A stretch of DNA of 64,000 bases. Source: Streptomyces gardneri (GTDB taxonomy: Bacteria > Actinomycetota > Actinomycetes > Streptomycetales > Streptomycetaceae). Below, one piece after another: positions 1 to 8,566 of this stretch (position 1 is its first letter; each line of letters starts with the position of its first letter). The notes beneath the pieces were generated by a model. The model did not search any database. It saw only the letters and a program-made list of their open reading frames with translations, and was not told the DNA's origin. Both the position numbers and the translations under genes were made by a program. The stretch is taken from contig NZ_BJMN01000013.1 in NCBI RefSeq assembly GCF_006539185.1, forward strand, positions 163,486 to 227,485, given 5' to 3'.

Positions 1-1394
1 GGCAGCGGGGTGCCCCAGTAGCGGTTCCGGGAGAGCGCCCAGTCGACGTTGTTGGTGAGCCAGTCGCCGAAGCGGCCGTGCTTGACCGAGTCCGGGAACC
101 AGTTCGTCCGCTCGTTCTCCGCCAGCATGCGGTCCTTGACCGCGGTCGTGCGGATGTACCAGGACGGCTGCGCGTAGTAGAGCAGGGCCGTGTGGCAGCG
201 CCAGCAGTGCGGGTAGCTGTGCTCGTACGGGATGTGGCGGAAGAGCAGGCCGCGCGCGTCCAGGTCGGCGGTGAGCGCCTCGTCGGCCTTCTTGAAGAAG
301 ACGCCGCCGACCAGCGGCACGTCCTCCTCGAAGGTGCCGTCGGGGCGGACCGGGTTCACGACCGGCAGGCCGTACGCCTTGCAGACCTTGAGGTCGTCCT
401 CACCGAAGGCGGGGGACTGGTGGACCAGACCCGTACCGTCCTCGGTCGTCACGTACTCGGCGTTCACCACGTAGTGGGCCGGGGCGTCGAAGGGGACCAG
501 CTCGAAGGGGCGCTGGTAGGTCCAGCGCTCCATCTCGGCGCCCGTGAAGGACTCGCCGGTGGTCACCCAGCCCTCGCCGAGCGCCTTCTCAAGCAGCGGC
601 TGCGCGACGACGACCCGCTCGTCGCCGTCGGTCGCGACCACGTAGGTGACCTCGGGGTGGGCGGCGACCGCCGTGTTGGACACCAGGGTCCAGGGGGTCG
701 TCGTCCAGACGAGGAGCGCCGCCTTGCCGGCCAGCGGGCCGGAGGTCAGCGGGAAGCGGACGTAGACGGACGGGTCGACGACCGTCTCGTAGCCCTGCGC
801 CAGCTCGTGGTCGGAGAGGCCGGTGCCGCAGCGCGGGCACCAGGGGGCGACCCGGTGGTCCTGGACCAGCAGGTCCTTGTCGAAGATCTGCTTCAGGGAC
901 CACCAGACCGACTCGATGTACGAGGGGTCCATGGTCCGGTAGGCGTCGTCGAGGTCGACCCAGTAGCCCATGCGGGTCGTCAGCTCGGCGAAGGCGTCGG
1001 TGTGGCGGGTCACCGACTCGCGGCACTTGTCGTTGAACTCGGCGATGCCGTACGCCTCGATGTCCTTCTTGCCGGAGAAGCCGAGCTCCTTCTCGACGGC
1101 GAGCTCGACCGGCAGGCCGTGGCAGTCCCAGCCGGCCTTGCGGGCCACGTGGTAGCCGCGCATGGTCCGGAAGCGGGGGAAGACGTCCTTGAAGACGCGG
1201 GCCTCGATGTGGTGCGCGCCGGGCATGCCGTTCGCGGTGGGCGGGCCCTCGTAGAACACCCACTCGGGGCGTCCCTCGGACTGCTCAAGGGTCTTCGCGA
1301 AGACCTTGTTGTCGCGCCAGAAGTCGAGCACGTCGTGCTCCAGCGCGGGCAGGTCGACCTGGGCGGGCACCTGGCGGTACTGCGGCGGTGTCAT
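1..1394 (-). CDS. ileS: Isoleucyl-tRNA synthetase, N-terminal part (runs off window)
   Basis: Charges tRNA-Ile in the cytoplasm. Only the first 464 codons are inside the window; the frame is open to base 1. The start at 1394 has a GGAGGA ribosome site 7 nt upstream and gives MTPPQYRQVPAQVDL. The class I signature is present as GPPTANGMPGAHH near residues 50-62, where GAHH is the HIGH-type motif in the variant form I associate with actinobacterial IleRS. Further on, a WTTTPWTL motif marks the CP1 editing domain that hydrolyses Val-tRNA-Ile. The KMSKS motif would lie outside the window. The gene is preceded by a T-box leader that reads uncharged tRNA-Ile, which independently supports the identity. 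Confidence 0.97.
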   Translation of the reverse strand, partial: MTPPQYRQVPAQVDLPALEHDVLDFWRDNKVFAKTLEQSEGRPEWVFYEGPPTANGMPGAHHIEARVFKDVFPRFRTMRGYHVARKAGWDCHGLPVELAVEKELGFSGKKDIEAYGIAEFNDKCRESVTRHTDAFAELTTRMGYWVDLDDAYRTMDPSYIESVWWSLKQIFDKDLLVQDHRVAPWCPRCGTGLSDHELAQGYETVVDPSVYVRFPLTSGPLAGKAALLVWTTTPWTLVSNTAVAAHPEVTYVVATDGDERVVVAQPLLEKALGEGWVTTGESFTGAEMERWTYQRPFELVPFDAPAHYVVNAEYVTTEDGTGLVHQSPAFGEDDLKVCKAYGLPVVNPVRPDGTFEEDVPLVGGVFFKKADEALTADLDARGLLFRHIPYEHSYPHCWRCHTALLYYAQPSWYIRTTAVKDRMLAENERTNWFPDSVKHGRFGDWLTNNVDWALSRNRYWGTPL

Positions 1395-1680
1395 CGAGAT
1401 TCCTCCGGCGGACTGTCGTCATTCCGTCGGAGGGACGAGAGCGCTGCTCCCGCGGTACCACCCTCCTTGGCTCCGGGCAGGCACGCGCCCTGAGCCCCCT
1501 CATTGGGGTCGCGACACCGGGTCTAGTCACCGCGCTCTCGCACGGCTTTCTTCCGACGGCTCCGGGGTGATGCTTCACATCGGGCTGGCCCCCGGGCTCT
1601 CACCGTCCCCGGGTCGCTCATGGCTGCGTACGACGCTACTCGTCCCCATCCAAGCCTTTCGCTGTGCCCAGTGTACGGGC
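1395..1680 (-). promoter_or_regulatory. Translational T-box leader of ileS
   Basis: On the minus strand the T-box AGGGTGGTACCGCGG lies at 1464-1450. A candidate Ile specifier ATC sits at 1571-1569, in a short stem I after GGTGAGAG. Downstream, CCTCCGACGG (1433-1424) can pair with CCGCCGGAGG (1411-1402), burying the ileS ribosome site. The CGTCCCT that would close the T-box antisequestrator (about 1436-1430) overlaps the left arm of this hairpin, so the two folds exclude each other. That arrangement means control of translation initiation, and I see no U-rich terminator. A possible -10 TACACT lies at 1675-1670. The rest of the gap, up to 1962, must hold the divergent promoter of the next gene, but I see nothing clear in it. 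Confidence 0.9.
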
Positions 1681-1962
1681 CGCGACGGGGGGTGGCCGAC
1701 CCGTTTTCCCGAGCCCCGCACGGCCACCCGAACCGCCACCCGAATGGCCATACGAAGCGGGGCGGAGTTCCGTTACGGCCATGTGGGGGAGGGGCGGGGC
1801 GGATTACCCGGCGGGGAGCTGGGCACAACGGAGGCAGGCCCGCCCCGTGGGGAGCGGGGGCGGGTGGGAACGGCGGCGTGCCCCGTTGCCGCGGGCCCTG
1901 GGCCGATTTATCGTCCCAGCACGATTCGCGAGCAAGATCACAAAATGTGAAGGGGCCGCGAC

Positions 1963-2724
1963 ATGGTGGCGAAGAAGACCGCCGCGAAGAAGTCCGCGAC
2001 CGCCGTCGCCACCGGTGCGACGGCCGTGGACGGCAAGGACGTGGCCGGGAAGAAGTCGACCGCCGGGAAGGCGGTCGGCAAGAAGGCCGCGGCGAAGAAG
2101 ACGGGTACGGCGGCCCCTGCCCGTAAGGCGGCGGCCGTGGCCGAGGAGGCCGCCGAGGAGACCCCCGCCGCGCACGCCCCGGCCAAGAAGGCCCCGGCGA
2201 GGAAGACGGCCGCCAGGAAGGCGACCGCCGCGAAGAAGCAGACAGGAGCCAGGACGGTGGCAGCGAAGAAGACCGCGGGTGGCGTGACGACCGCAGAGGA
2301 CGAGGCCGCGGTGCCCTCGGCCCGTACCGGTGAGCTCGCCGTGCGTCCCGGCGAGGACCCCTGGACGCCCGAGGAGGTCGAGGAGGCCCGCAGCTCGCTC
2401 CAGGCGGAGGTCCTGCGGCTGCGCAGCGAGCTCGTCCACTCGCGGGAGGAGCTCACCGGCCTCATGCGGGACTCGGGCGACGGCGCGGGCGACGACCAGG
2501 CCGACACCGGCACCAAGAACATCACCCGCGAGCACGAGCTCGCGCTCGCCGCCAACGCCCGGGAGATGCTGGAGCAGACCGAGCACGCCCTGGAGCGGCT
2601 CGACGCGGGCACGTACGGCCTCTGCGAGGTGTGCGGGAAGCCGATCGGCAAGGCGCGGATGCAGGCCTTCCCCCGGGCCACCCTCTGCGTCGAGGACAAG
2701 CAGCGTCAGGAGCGGCGCGGCTGA
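1963..2724 (+). CDS. TraR/DksA-type zinc-finger protein with histone-H1-like N-terminal tail
   Basis: 253 residues. The first ~110 are a Lys/Ala/Pro-rich, low-complexity tail ([13 protein letters not shown] repeats) like a bacterial histone H1 tail, expected to bind DNA or RNA non-specifically. Residues ~125-250 form a DksA/TraR-like region: a predicted coiled coil, then [15 protein letters not shown] and a terminal CVEDK. DksA proteins bind the RNA polymerase secondary channel; the family has a CxxC...CxxC ribbon. Here the first pair (CEVC) and the third Cys are present, but the fourth position is Asp (CVED), so zinc binding may be weakened or use other ligands. ATG at 1963 is preceded by GAAGGGG. 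Sits between ileS and lspA. Confidence 0.88.
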   Translation: MVAKKTAAKKSATAVATGATAVDGKDVAGKKSTAGKAVGKKAAAKKTGTAAPARKAAAVAEEAAEETPAAHAPAKKAPARKTAARKATAAKKQTGARTVAAKKTAGGVTTAEDEAAVPSARTGELAVRPGEDPWTPEEVEEARSSLQAEVLRLRSELVHSREELTGLMRDSGDGAGDDQADTGTKNITREHELALAANAREMLEQTEHALERLDAGTYGLCEVCGKPIGKARMQAFPRATLCVEDKQRQERRG

Positions 2725-2804
2725 CGATCTCGGCTGCCGGTCTCGTACGCCTGTGCCGTACCCTCGGGGCACGGTCAGGCATCGAGGTCGAGGGACTCAC
2801 TCAC

Positions 2805-3392
2805 GTGGCAGAGGCGGAGCGCATCATCGGTACGCCGGATTCAGCAGGGGCCGACGAGTCGGCCGCCTCCGACGACGGCACGGCCGCTCCCGAGGAGCAG
2901 CCCAAGGGCAGGCGCAGGATCGTCGCGCTGCTGGTGGTGGCCGTGCTGGCCTACCTGCTCGACCTGGGCAGCAAGATGCTGGTGGTCGCCAAGCTGGAGG
3001 GCCGCGAGGCCATTCCGCTCATCGGCGACCTGCTGCGCCTCGACGCCATCCGGAACCCGGGCGCCGCCTTCGGCATGGGCGAGGCCTTCACGATCGTCTT
3101 CACCTGCATCGCCGCCGTCGTGATCATCGTGATCTTCCGGCTGGCGCGGAAGCTCTACAGCCTGCCCTGGGCCATCGCCCTCGGTCTGCTGCTCGGCGGC
3201 GCGCTCGGCAACCTCACGGACCGGATCTTCCGCTCGCCGGGCGTCTTCGAGGGCGCGGTCGTGGACTTCATCGCCCCCGCGCACTTCGCCGTCTTCAACC
3301 TCGCCGACTCGGCGATCGTCTGCGGCGGCATCCTCATCGTGTTCCTGTCCTTCCGCGGCGTGGACCCGGACGGGACCGTCCACAAGGACTGA
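2805..3392 (+). CDS. lspA: Prolipoprotein signal peptidase (signal peptidase II)
   Basis: Membrane aspartyl protease that removes the signal peptide from diacylglyceryl-prolipoproteins after Lgt has acted; lgt is also in this window at 42.7 kb. 195 residues, starting at GTG 2805, with AGGGA at 2791-2795 as ribosome site; the open frame extends further upstream but overlaps the previous gene and looks non-coding there. The first ~38 residues form an acidic cytoplasmic extension rich in Ala, Asp and Glu, then four hydrophobic segments. Family motifs visible: [15 protein letters not shown] (first catalytic Asp) and FNLADSAI (second catalytic Asp). Confidence 0.96.
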   Translation: MAEAERIIGTPDSAGADESAASDDGTAAPEEQPKGRRRIVALLVVAVLAYLLDLGSKMLVVAKLEGREAIPLIGDLLRLDAIRNPGAAFGMGEAFTIVFTCIAAVVIIVIFRLARKLYSLPWAIALGLLLGGALGNLTDRIFRSPGVFEGAVVDFIAPAHFAVFNLADSAIVCGGILIVFLSFRGVDPDGTVHKD

Positions 3393-3476
3393 GCGGGACC
3401 GGGCGCGGGCCGGGCAGGGGCCGGGCGCGGGGCCCGGCCAGTACGGAGTACCTCCCGCGCAAGGCATACTCGACGG

Positions 3477-4418
3477 GTGAGTACGAGTCCCGAGATCCGC
3501 ACGCTGCCCGTTCCCGATGGCCTGGAGGGCGAGCGAGTCGACGCCGCCATCGCCCGGATGTTCGGGTTCTCCCGCACGAAGGCGGCCGAACTGGCCGCCG
3601 CAGGCAAGGTCCAGGTCGACGGCTCCGTCGTCGGCAAGTCCGAGCGGGTCAGCGGCGGCGCGTGGCTCGAGGTCGAGATGCCGGGGGCGCCCGCGCCCGT
3701 GCAGATCGTCGCCGAGCCCGTCGAGGGCATGGAGATCATCCACGACGACGACGACATCGTCGTGATCATGAAGCCGGTCGGCGTCGCCGCGCACCCCAGC
3801 CCCGGCTGGACCGGCACCACGGTCATCGGCGGCCTCGCCGCCGCCGGGTACCGCATCTCCACCTCCGGCGCCGCCGAGCGCCAGGGCATCGTGCACCGCC
3901 TCGACGTCGGCACCTCCGGCCTGATGGTGGTCGCCAAGTCCGAGTACGCGTACACCTCGCTCAAGCGCCAGTTCAAGGAGCGCGTGGTGGACAAGCGCTA
4001 CAACGCGCTGGTGCAGGGCCACCCCGACCCGATGAGCGGCACCATCGACGCGCCGATCGGCCGGCACCCGAACCACGACTACAAGTGGGCGATCACCGCC
4101 GAGGGCAAGCCCTCCGTGACGCACTACGACCTCATCGAGGCGTACCGCTCGGCCTCGCTGCTCGACATCAAGCTGGAGACGGGCCGCACCCACCAGATCC
4201 GGGTGCACATGTCCGCCCACCGCCACCCCTGCGTCGGTGACCTCACCTACGGCGCCGACCCGACGCTCGCCAAGCGCCTCGGCCTGACGCGGCAGTGGCT
4301 GCACGCCGTCCGCCTCGGCTTCGAGCACCCCGGCGACGGCTCGTGGGTCGAGTTCGCCAGCACCTACCCCGAGGACCTCCAGAAGGCCCTGGACCGGATC
4401 GCGGCGGAGAGCCAGTGA
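3477..4418 (+). CDS. RluD-family 23S rRNA pseudouridine synthase
   Basis: 313 residues, the normal size for RluA/RluD enzymes, which isomerise uridines in large-subunit rRNA. Residues ~15-70 are an S4 RNA-binding domain ([20 protein letters not shown]); the catalytic motif [16 protein letters not shown] near residues 142-157 holds the active-site Asp. The GRTHQIRVH motif near 236 is also typical. The GTG at 3477 follows a -10-like CATACT (3465-3470) by 6 nt with no ribosome site, suggesting a leaderless mRNA. It overlaps the next gene by 4 nt. RluD substrate specificity is inferred from similarity only. Confidence 0.93.
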   Translation: MSTSPEIRTLPVPDGLEGERVDAAIARMFGFSRTKAAELAAAGKVQVDGSVVGKSERVSGGAWLEVEMPGAPAPVQIVAEPVEGMEIIHDDDDIVVIMKPVGVAAHPSPGWTGTTVIGGLAAAGYRISTSGAAERQGIVHRLDVGTSGLMVVAKSEYAYTSLKRQFKERVVDKRYNALVQGHPDPMSGTIDAPIGRHPNHDYKWAITAEGKPSVTHYDLIEAYRSASLLDIKLETGRTHQIRVHMSAHRHPCVGDLTYGADPTLAKRLGLTRQWLHAVRLGFEHPGDGSWVEFASTYPEDLQKALDRIAAESQ

Positions 4419-4882
4419 CCGCCGCCTACCGCGTCCGTGAGGCGCTCGGCCCCGAGGACCGGGAGGCCTGCTTCGCGGTCCGCCGCGAGGTCTTCGTGGT
4501 GGAGCAGGGCGTTCCGCAGGAGCTGGAGTACGACACGTACGACGCGACCGCCGTGCATGTGCTCGCGGTGCGCGAGGACGGGCTGCCGCTGGGCACCGGC
4601 CGGCTTCTCCTCGGGGCGGACGCGGTCGGCAAGACCGGCGCCGACACCTCGGTGGGCTCGCTCGGCAGGCTCGCGGTCTCCGAGGCCGCGCGCGGCCTCG
4701 GCGTCGGCGCGGCCCTTGTGCGGGGCATCGAGGACGCGGCGCGGGAGCGCGGTCTGACCGCCGTCGACCTGCATGCGCAGACCCACGCCCTCGGCTTCTA
4801 CGAGCGGCTCGGCTACGAGGCGTACGGCCCCGAGTTCCCGGACGCGGACATGCCGCACCGGGCCATGCGAAGGGCTCTGTAG
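4415..4882 (+). CDS. GNAT-family N-acetyltransferase (ElaA-like)
   Basis: 155 residues. The GTG at 4415 overlaps the rluD-like stop in a GTGA junction, so translation is probably coupled. The region [19 protein letters not shown] is the acetyl-CoA binding motif A (R/QxxGxG/A) of the GNAT fold, and [16 protein letters not shown] is the following motif B. Acetyl-CoA dependent acylation of an unknown amine is the expected chemistry; the substrate cannot be read from sequence. The N-terminal stretch [17 protein letters not shown] resembles the ElaA/YjcF group. Confidence 0.9.
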   Translation: MTAAYRVREALGPEDREACFAVRREVFVVEQGVPQELEYDTYDATAVHVLAVREDGLPLGTGRLLLGADAVGKTGADTSVGSLGRLAVSEAARGLGVGAALVRGIEDAARERGLTAVDLHAQTHALGFYERLGYEAYGPEFPDADMPHRAMRRAL

Positions 4883-4989
4883 GCCGGAGGCGCAGCCGGG
4901 GGGCGGGCCGGGCGCCGTGTCCGCCTTCCGGGCTGCGTCGGGACGGCCACGGGGGCAGTTGCTGTGAAAACGGACATACGTGGCAGGGT

Positions 4990-6582
4990 GTGTCCGTGGA
5001 TCAATTGGCCCTGTTGTTCTTGCTGCTGCTCGGCGCTCTGCTCACCGTGCCCCTCGGCGACCGGCTCGGACTGCCCGCGCCCGTCCTGATGACCCTCATC
5101 GGGATCGTGCTGGCCCTCCTGCCGTTCGTGCCGAACGTCGAGATCTCGCCGGAGTTCATCCTCCCGCTGGTGCTGCCGCCCCTGCTGTACGCCTCCGTGC
5201 AGCGCACGTCCTGGCGCCAGTTCGCGGCGAACAGACGGCCCATCTTCCTGCTCGCGGTCGCCCTCGTCTTCGTGACCACCGCCGCCGTCGGCGCGGTCGC
5301 GCACGCGCTCGTGCCCGGTATCTCGCTGGCCGCCGCGATCGCGCTCGGCGCCCTCGTCGCACCGCCGGACCCGGTCGCGGCGACCGCCGTCGCCGGTTCG
5401 CTCGGGCTGCCGCGGCGGCTCGTGTCGATCCTGGAGGGCGAGGGTCTCTTCAACGACGTCACCGCGATCGTGCTCTACCACGTGGCGATCGCCGCCGTCG
5501 TCAGCGGCTCCTTCTCCTGGCCCGAGGCGATCGGCGAGTTCGTGCTGTCCGCGGTGGTCGCCACGGTCGTCGGCCTGGTGCTCGGCTGGCTCACCAACAA
5601 GCTCATCGGACTCCTGGGGGACGCCACGCTCCAGACCGGACTCACCCTCCTGGTGCCCTTCGTGAGCTACGTCCTCGCCGAGGAGCTGCACGGCTCCGGC
5701 GTCCTCGCGGTCCTGATCACCGCACTCTTCCTCGCCGAGCACGCGGCCGACGCCGACGACGTCATGGGCCGGCTCGCCGGGCAGACCTTCTGGCAGATCG
5801 TGGACACCCTCGTCACCGGCATCGCCTTCGGGCTCATCGGTCTGGAGCTCGTTCACGTCTTCGGGGTGGCCGAGGGGCGCGGCCTGCAGATGCTCGGCTG
5901 GGGCGCCACCGTGGTCGCGGTGGTCGTCGGGGTCCGGCTGCTGTGGCTGCTGCCCGCCACCTGGCTGGCGAAGCGGCTCCACACGGGCCGGGACGTCGAC
6001 GAGGAGATCCCGATGAGCTGGCGGGAGACCGTCGTCATGTGGTGGGCGGGGATGCGCGGGGTGGCCTCGGTGGCGCTCGCGCTCGCCATCCCGCTCCGCA
6101 CCGACGACGGCGAACCCTTCCCGGGCCGCGACGAGATCGTCTTCATCGCCTTCTGTGTGATCATCGCCACCCTCGTCTTCCAGGGGCTCACCCTGCCCTG
6201 GCTGGTCCGGAAGCTCGGGGTCCGGGCGGATGCCGACGCGGAGCGGGCCCTTGAGCGAGATCTCGCCATCCGGGCCGCGAAGGCCGCCAAGCGCCGGCTC
6301 AAGGAGATCGAGGAGGTCGAGGAGTTGCCCGAGGAGGTCCAGGAGCGGCTGCTGCGCGGGGCGTACGACATCGGGGCGCGGATCAGTCCGGACATGGTCG
6401 ACGAGGAGCGGAGGGCCGCGTTCGTCGAGCGGACCGAGCGGTTCAAGGCGGTGCAGCGGATCCAGCGGGAGCTGATGTCCGCCGCGCGGCACGAGGTCCT
6501 CTCGGCCCGCAACGAGCCGGGCGCCGACCCGGAGGTGGTGGACCGGGTGCTGCGGCACCTGGACGTGCGCAGCATGCGGTGA
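4990..6582 (+). CDS. CPA1-family Na+/H+ antiporter
   Basis: 530 residues. About twelve hydrophobic segments span residues ~5-400, followed by a ~130-residue charged cytoplasmic tail (ERDLAIRAAKAAKRRLKEIE and beyond) likely to be regulatory. Motifs typical of bacterial CPA1 exchangers are visible: ALVAPPDPVAATAV near residues 118-131, with the conserved PPDPVA, and EGEGLFNDVTAIVLY near 147-161, with the FND ion-binding motif. Exchanges Na+ or K+ for protons across the cell membrane. GTG at 4990 was chosen; GTG at 4996 is an alternative. A 107-nt gap separates it from the GNAT gene. Confidence 0.93.
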   Translation: MSVDQLALLFLLLLGALLTVPLGDRLGLPAPVLMTLIGIVLALLPFVPNVEISPEFILPLVLPPLLYASVQRTSWRQFAANRRPIFLLAVALVFVTTAAVGAVAHALVPGISLAAAIALGALVAPPDPVAATAVAGSLGLPRRLVSILEGEGLFNDVTAIVLYHVAIAAVVSGSFSWPEAIGEFVLSAVVATVVGLVLGWLTNKLIGLLGDATLQTGLTLLVPFVSYVLAEELHGSGVLAVLITALFLAEHAADADDVMGRLAGQTFWQIVDTLVTGIAFGLIGLELVHVFGVAEGRGLQMLGWGATVVAVVVGVRLLWLLPATWLAKRLHTGRDVDEEIPMSWRETVVMWWAGMRGVASVALALAIPLRTDDGEPFPGRDEIVFIAFCVIIATLVFQGLTLPWLVRKLGVRADADAERALERDLAIRAAKAAKRRLKEIEEVEELPEEVQERLLRGAYDIGARISPDMVDEERRAAFVERTERFKAVQRIQRELMSAARHEVLSARNEPGADPEVVDRVLRHLDVRSMR

Positions 6583-6620
6583 GGCCGGTGCCCCGCGGGC
6601 CGGGTGGCAGGATGGGACGC

Positions 6621-7190
6621 ATGGACATCATGCTCTTCCACTCGGCCTACGGGCTGACCCCTTCCGTCGAGGCCGCGGCCGAGCGGCTCCGGTCCGCCGG
6701 GCACCAGGTCTGGACGCCGGACCTGTACGACGGCAAGACGGTCGGGACCGTCGAGGAGGGCGTGGCGCTCCGGGACGAGATCGGCAAGGACGAGCTGCTG
6801 AAGCGGGCGGTCCTGGCGGCCGCCCCCTACTCCGAGCGGGGACTGGTCTACATGGGCCTCTCCCTCGGGGCCTCGATCGCCCAGACCCTGGCCCTCGGCG
6901 ACGAGAAGGCGCGCGGGCTGCTCCTGTTCCACGGCACCTCGGACCTCGCGGAGTCGGCCTCGGTGGACGAGCTGCCCGTACAGCTGCACGTGGCGGAGCC
7001 CGACCCCTTCGAGACGGACGACTGGCTGTCGTCCTGGTACCTCCAGATGCGCAAGGCCGGGGCGGACGTGGAGATCTACCGCTACCGGGGCGCGGGGCAC
7101 GTGTACACGGACCCGGAGCTGCCCGACTGGGACGCGGAGGCCGCCGAGCGGACCTGGTCGGTGGCGCTGTCCTTCCTGGACACCCTGTAG
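6621..7190 (+). CDS. Dienelactone hydrolase-family protein (alpha/beta hydrolase)
   Basis: 189 residues beginning MDIMLFHSAYGL. An alpha/beta-hydrolase of the dienelactone hydrolase group; the nucleophile elbow reads MGLSLGAS, with Ser where classical dienelactone hydrolases have Cys, and the catalytic His is in GAGHVYTD. The substrate is unknown. I chose ATG 6621 because CAGGAT (6608-6613) ends 7 nt before it and there is no ribosome site, which fits a leaderless message; ATG 6612 and GTG 6579 are in-frame alternatives, the latter overlapping the antiporter. Confidence 0.9.
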   Translation: MDIMLFHSAYGLTPSVEAAAERLRSAGHQVWTPDLYDGKTVGTVEEGVALRDEIGKDELLKRAVLAAAPYSERGLVYMGLSLGASIAQTLALGDEKARGLLLFHGTSDLAESASVDELPVQLHVAEPDPFETDDWLSSWYLQMRKAGADVEIYRYRGAGHVYTDPELPDWDAEAAERTWSVALSFLDTL

Positions 7191-7209
7191 CGGTCGCCGG
7201 TACGAACGC

Positions 7210-7249
7210 CCGAGGGCGCGGCGGGAGCTTTCTCCCGTCGCGCCCTCGG
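7210..7249. terminator. Bidirectional terminator between convergent genes
   Basis: CCGAGGGCGCGGCGGGAG pairs with CTCCCGTCGCGCCCTCGG across a CTTT-containing loop, giving an 18-bp stem with one mismatch, placed between the hydrolase and the convergent metalloprotease gene. Confidence 0.85.
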
Positions 7250-7265
7250 TGTTGTCCGGGGTGTG

Positions 7266-8270
7266 TCAGCTCGCGCGGTACGAGGTCCAGAACTGGTTCA
7301 TCCGGGTCACCTGGCCGGAAGTGAACTGGTACATGCAGGCGTCGTACGTGTAGTCCATGAAGTTGTGGATCGGGTCCACACCGGCCTTGGAGGCGCAGGA
7401 GTCACGGCCGGTCGGGCACTCGTACGCGGGGCTCTTCTCGGCCGGGGTGTCGGCGACGGAGTCACCGGCGCCGTTGCAGCCGCCCTGGAAGGTGTGGTAG
7501 AGGCCCATCCAGTGGCCGACCTCGTGGGTCGCGGTGTCACCCTCGTTGTAGTTGGCCGAGGAGCCGCCCGGGAGGGAGGAGTCGAGGACGACGACACCGT
7601 CCATGGACGGGCTCGAGGCGTACGAGGACGGGAAGGTCGCCCAGCCGAGGAGGCCGCCGCTCAGGTTCGCGGTGTAGAAGTTCAGCGCGCCGGCGCCGCC
7701 CTTGCGGAGGGTCTGCTTCATCGACTTCTCGGCGGTGGAGCCCGAGGCCAGGTTGTACCAGGAGGCGTTGTCCGTGTAGTCGGTACCGGCCAGCGTGAAC
7801 TGGAAGTTGGTGTTCACATTGCCGGTGCCCTGGCCCGCGTAGGCCGCGTTCAGCACGTTCAGCTGGTTGTTGATGGCGGTGGCGGACAGCTTGCCCGTCG
7901 TGCCGCTGTGGATGACGTGGAAGTAGACGGGGATGTTGACCACGGCGGCGGCGTCCGCGGTGGCGCTGAGGCGCCCCTGGACGGCGGCCGAGGCCAGCTT
8001 CTTCTTCAGGTCGTCGTCCATGGCCTTGGCCTTGGCGGCCGAGAGCTCGTTGGGCTCGGCGGCGTGGCTGTCGGCGCCGCGCGCCTTGCGGGCGCTGGAG
8101 ACACCGGCGTCGTCGGCACACTCCTCGGCGGAGGCGCCGGCCAGGGTGGCCGTCGACGCACCGGTGGCGACGGGGGCGGAGAGCGGGGCCAGGGCCAGGG
8201 TTCCGGCCATGACGGCGGTGCCGAATATACGACGTGACATACGGGGCGAAATACGGGCAAGAGCACGCAT
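7266..8270 (-). CDS. Secreted zinc metalloprotease, peptidase family M43
   Basis: 334 residues. ATG at 8270 has an AGGAG ribosome site at 8281-8277; a longer reading frame upstream is non-coding. The N-terminus ([20 protein letters not shown], then Ala/Leu-rich) is a long signal peptide. The zinc site is [11 protein letters not shown] (HExxHxxGxxH, metzincin type), followed by the Met-turn region [13 protein letters not shown]. Cysteines near [12 protein letters not shown] and CMYQF suggest disulfides in the mature extracellular domain. Family M43 includes pappalysin- and cytophagalysin-like enzymes. Substrate unknown. Confidence 0.93.
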   Translation of the reverse strand: MRALARISPRMSRRIFGTAVMAGTLALAPLSAPVATGASTATLAGASAEECADDAGVSSARKARGADSHAAEPNELSAAKAKAMDDDLKKKLASAAVQGRLSATADAAAVVNIPVYFHVIHSGTTGKLSATAINNQLNVLNAAYAGQGTGNVNTNFQFTLAGTDYTDNASWYNLASGSTAEKSMKQTLRKGGAGALNFYTANLSGGLLGWATFPSSYASSPSMDGVVVLDSSLPGGSSANYNEGDTATHEVGHWMGLYHTFQGGCNGAGDSVADTPAEKSPAYECPTGRDSCASKAGVDPIHNFMDYTYDACMYQFTSGQVTRMNQFWTSYRAS

Positions 8271-8459
8271 GGTGACTCCTCGTGGGGGAGGGTGGGAGAG
8301 GAACTTCCTCGCCACGGCCCGGAGATTACGCGTCCATGTCAGACACTGTTGAGGAGTGATCAAGCCCAATCATTCATGGGGCAATTCGGCACATCGGGAA
8401 GAAATTCTTGCGCCCGTTCCGGAGTTTGAGACCTCGACGTAACGGATGAGGTGCCAGAG

Positions 8460-8503
8460 GCGGGTGGTGTGTCCGGATTCGATCTCCGAAACTGGCCACC
8501 CGC
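8460..8503 (-). terminator. Possible terminator or regulatory hairpin downstream of phoD
   Basis: GCGGGTGG and CCACCCGC pair across a 28-nt loop; a second inverted repeat, GATCTC/GAGATC (8515-8520, 8533-8538), lies closer to the phoD stop. The 296-nt spacer 8271-8566 must also hold the promoter of the metalloprotease gene, but I see no convincing -35/-10 pair there. Confidence 0.4.
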
Positions 8504-8566
8504 CGTAGCGATGTGATCTCCCGTTAACAGAAGAGATCATGGCTGAAAATCGCCGTTAGGAACCCG

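Noticed and set aside
78..1493. Long open frame on the plus strand opposite ileS
   Set aside because: Antisense shadow produced by high-GC codon bias; the minus-strand frame has clear IleRS motifs and a T-box leader.
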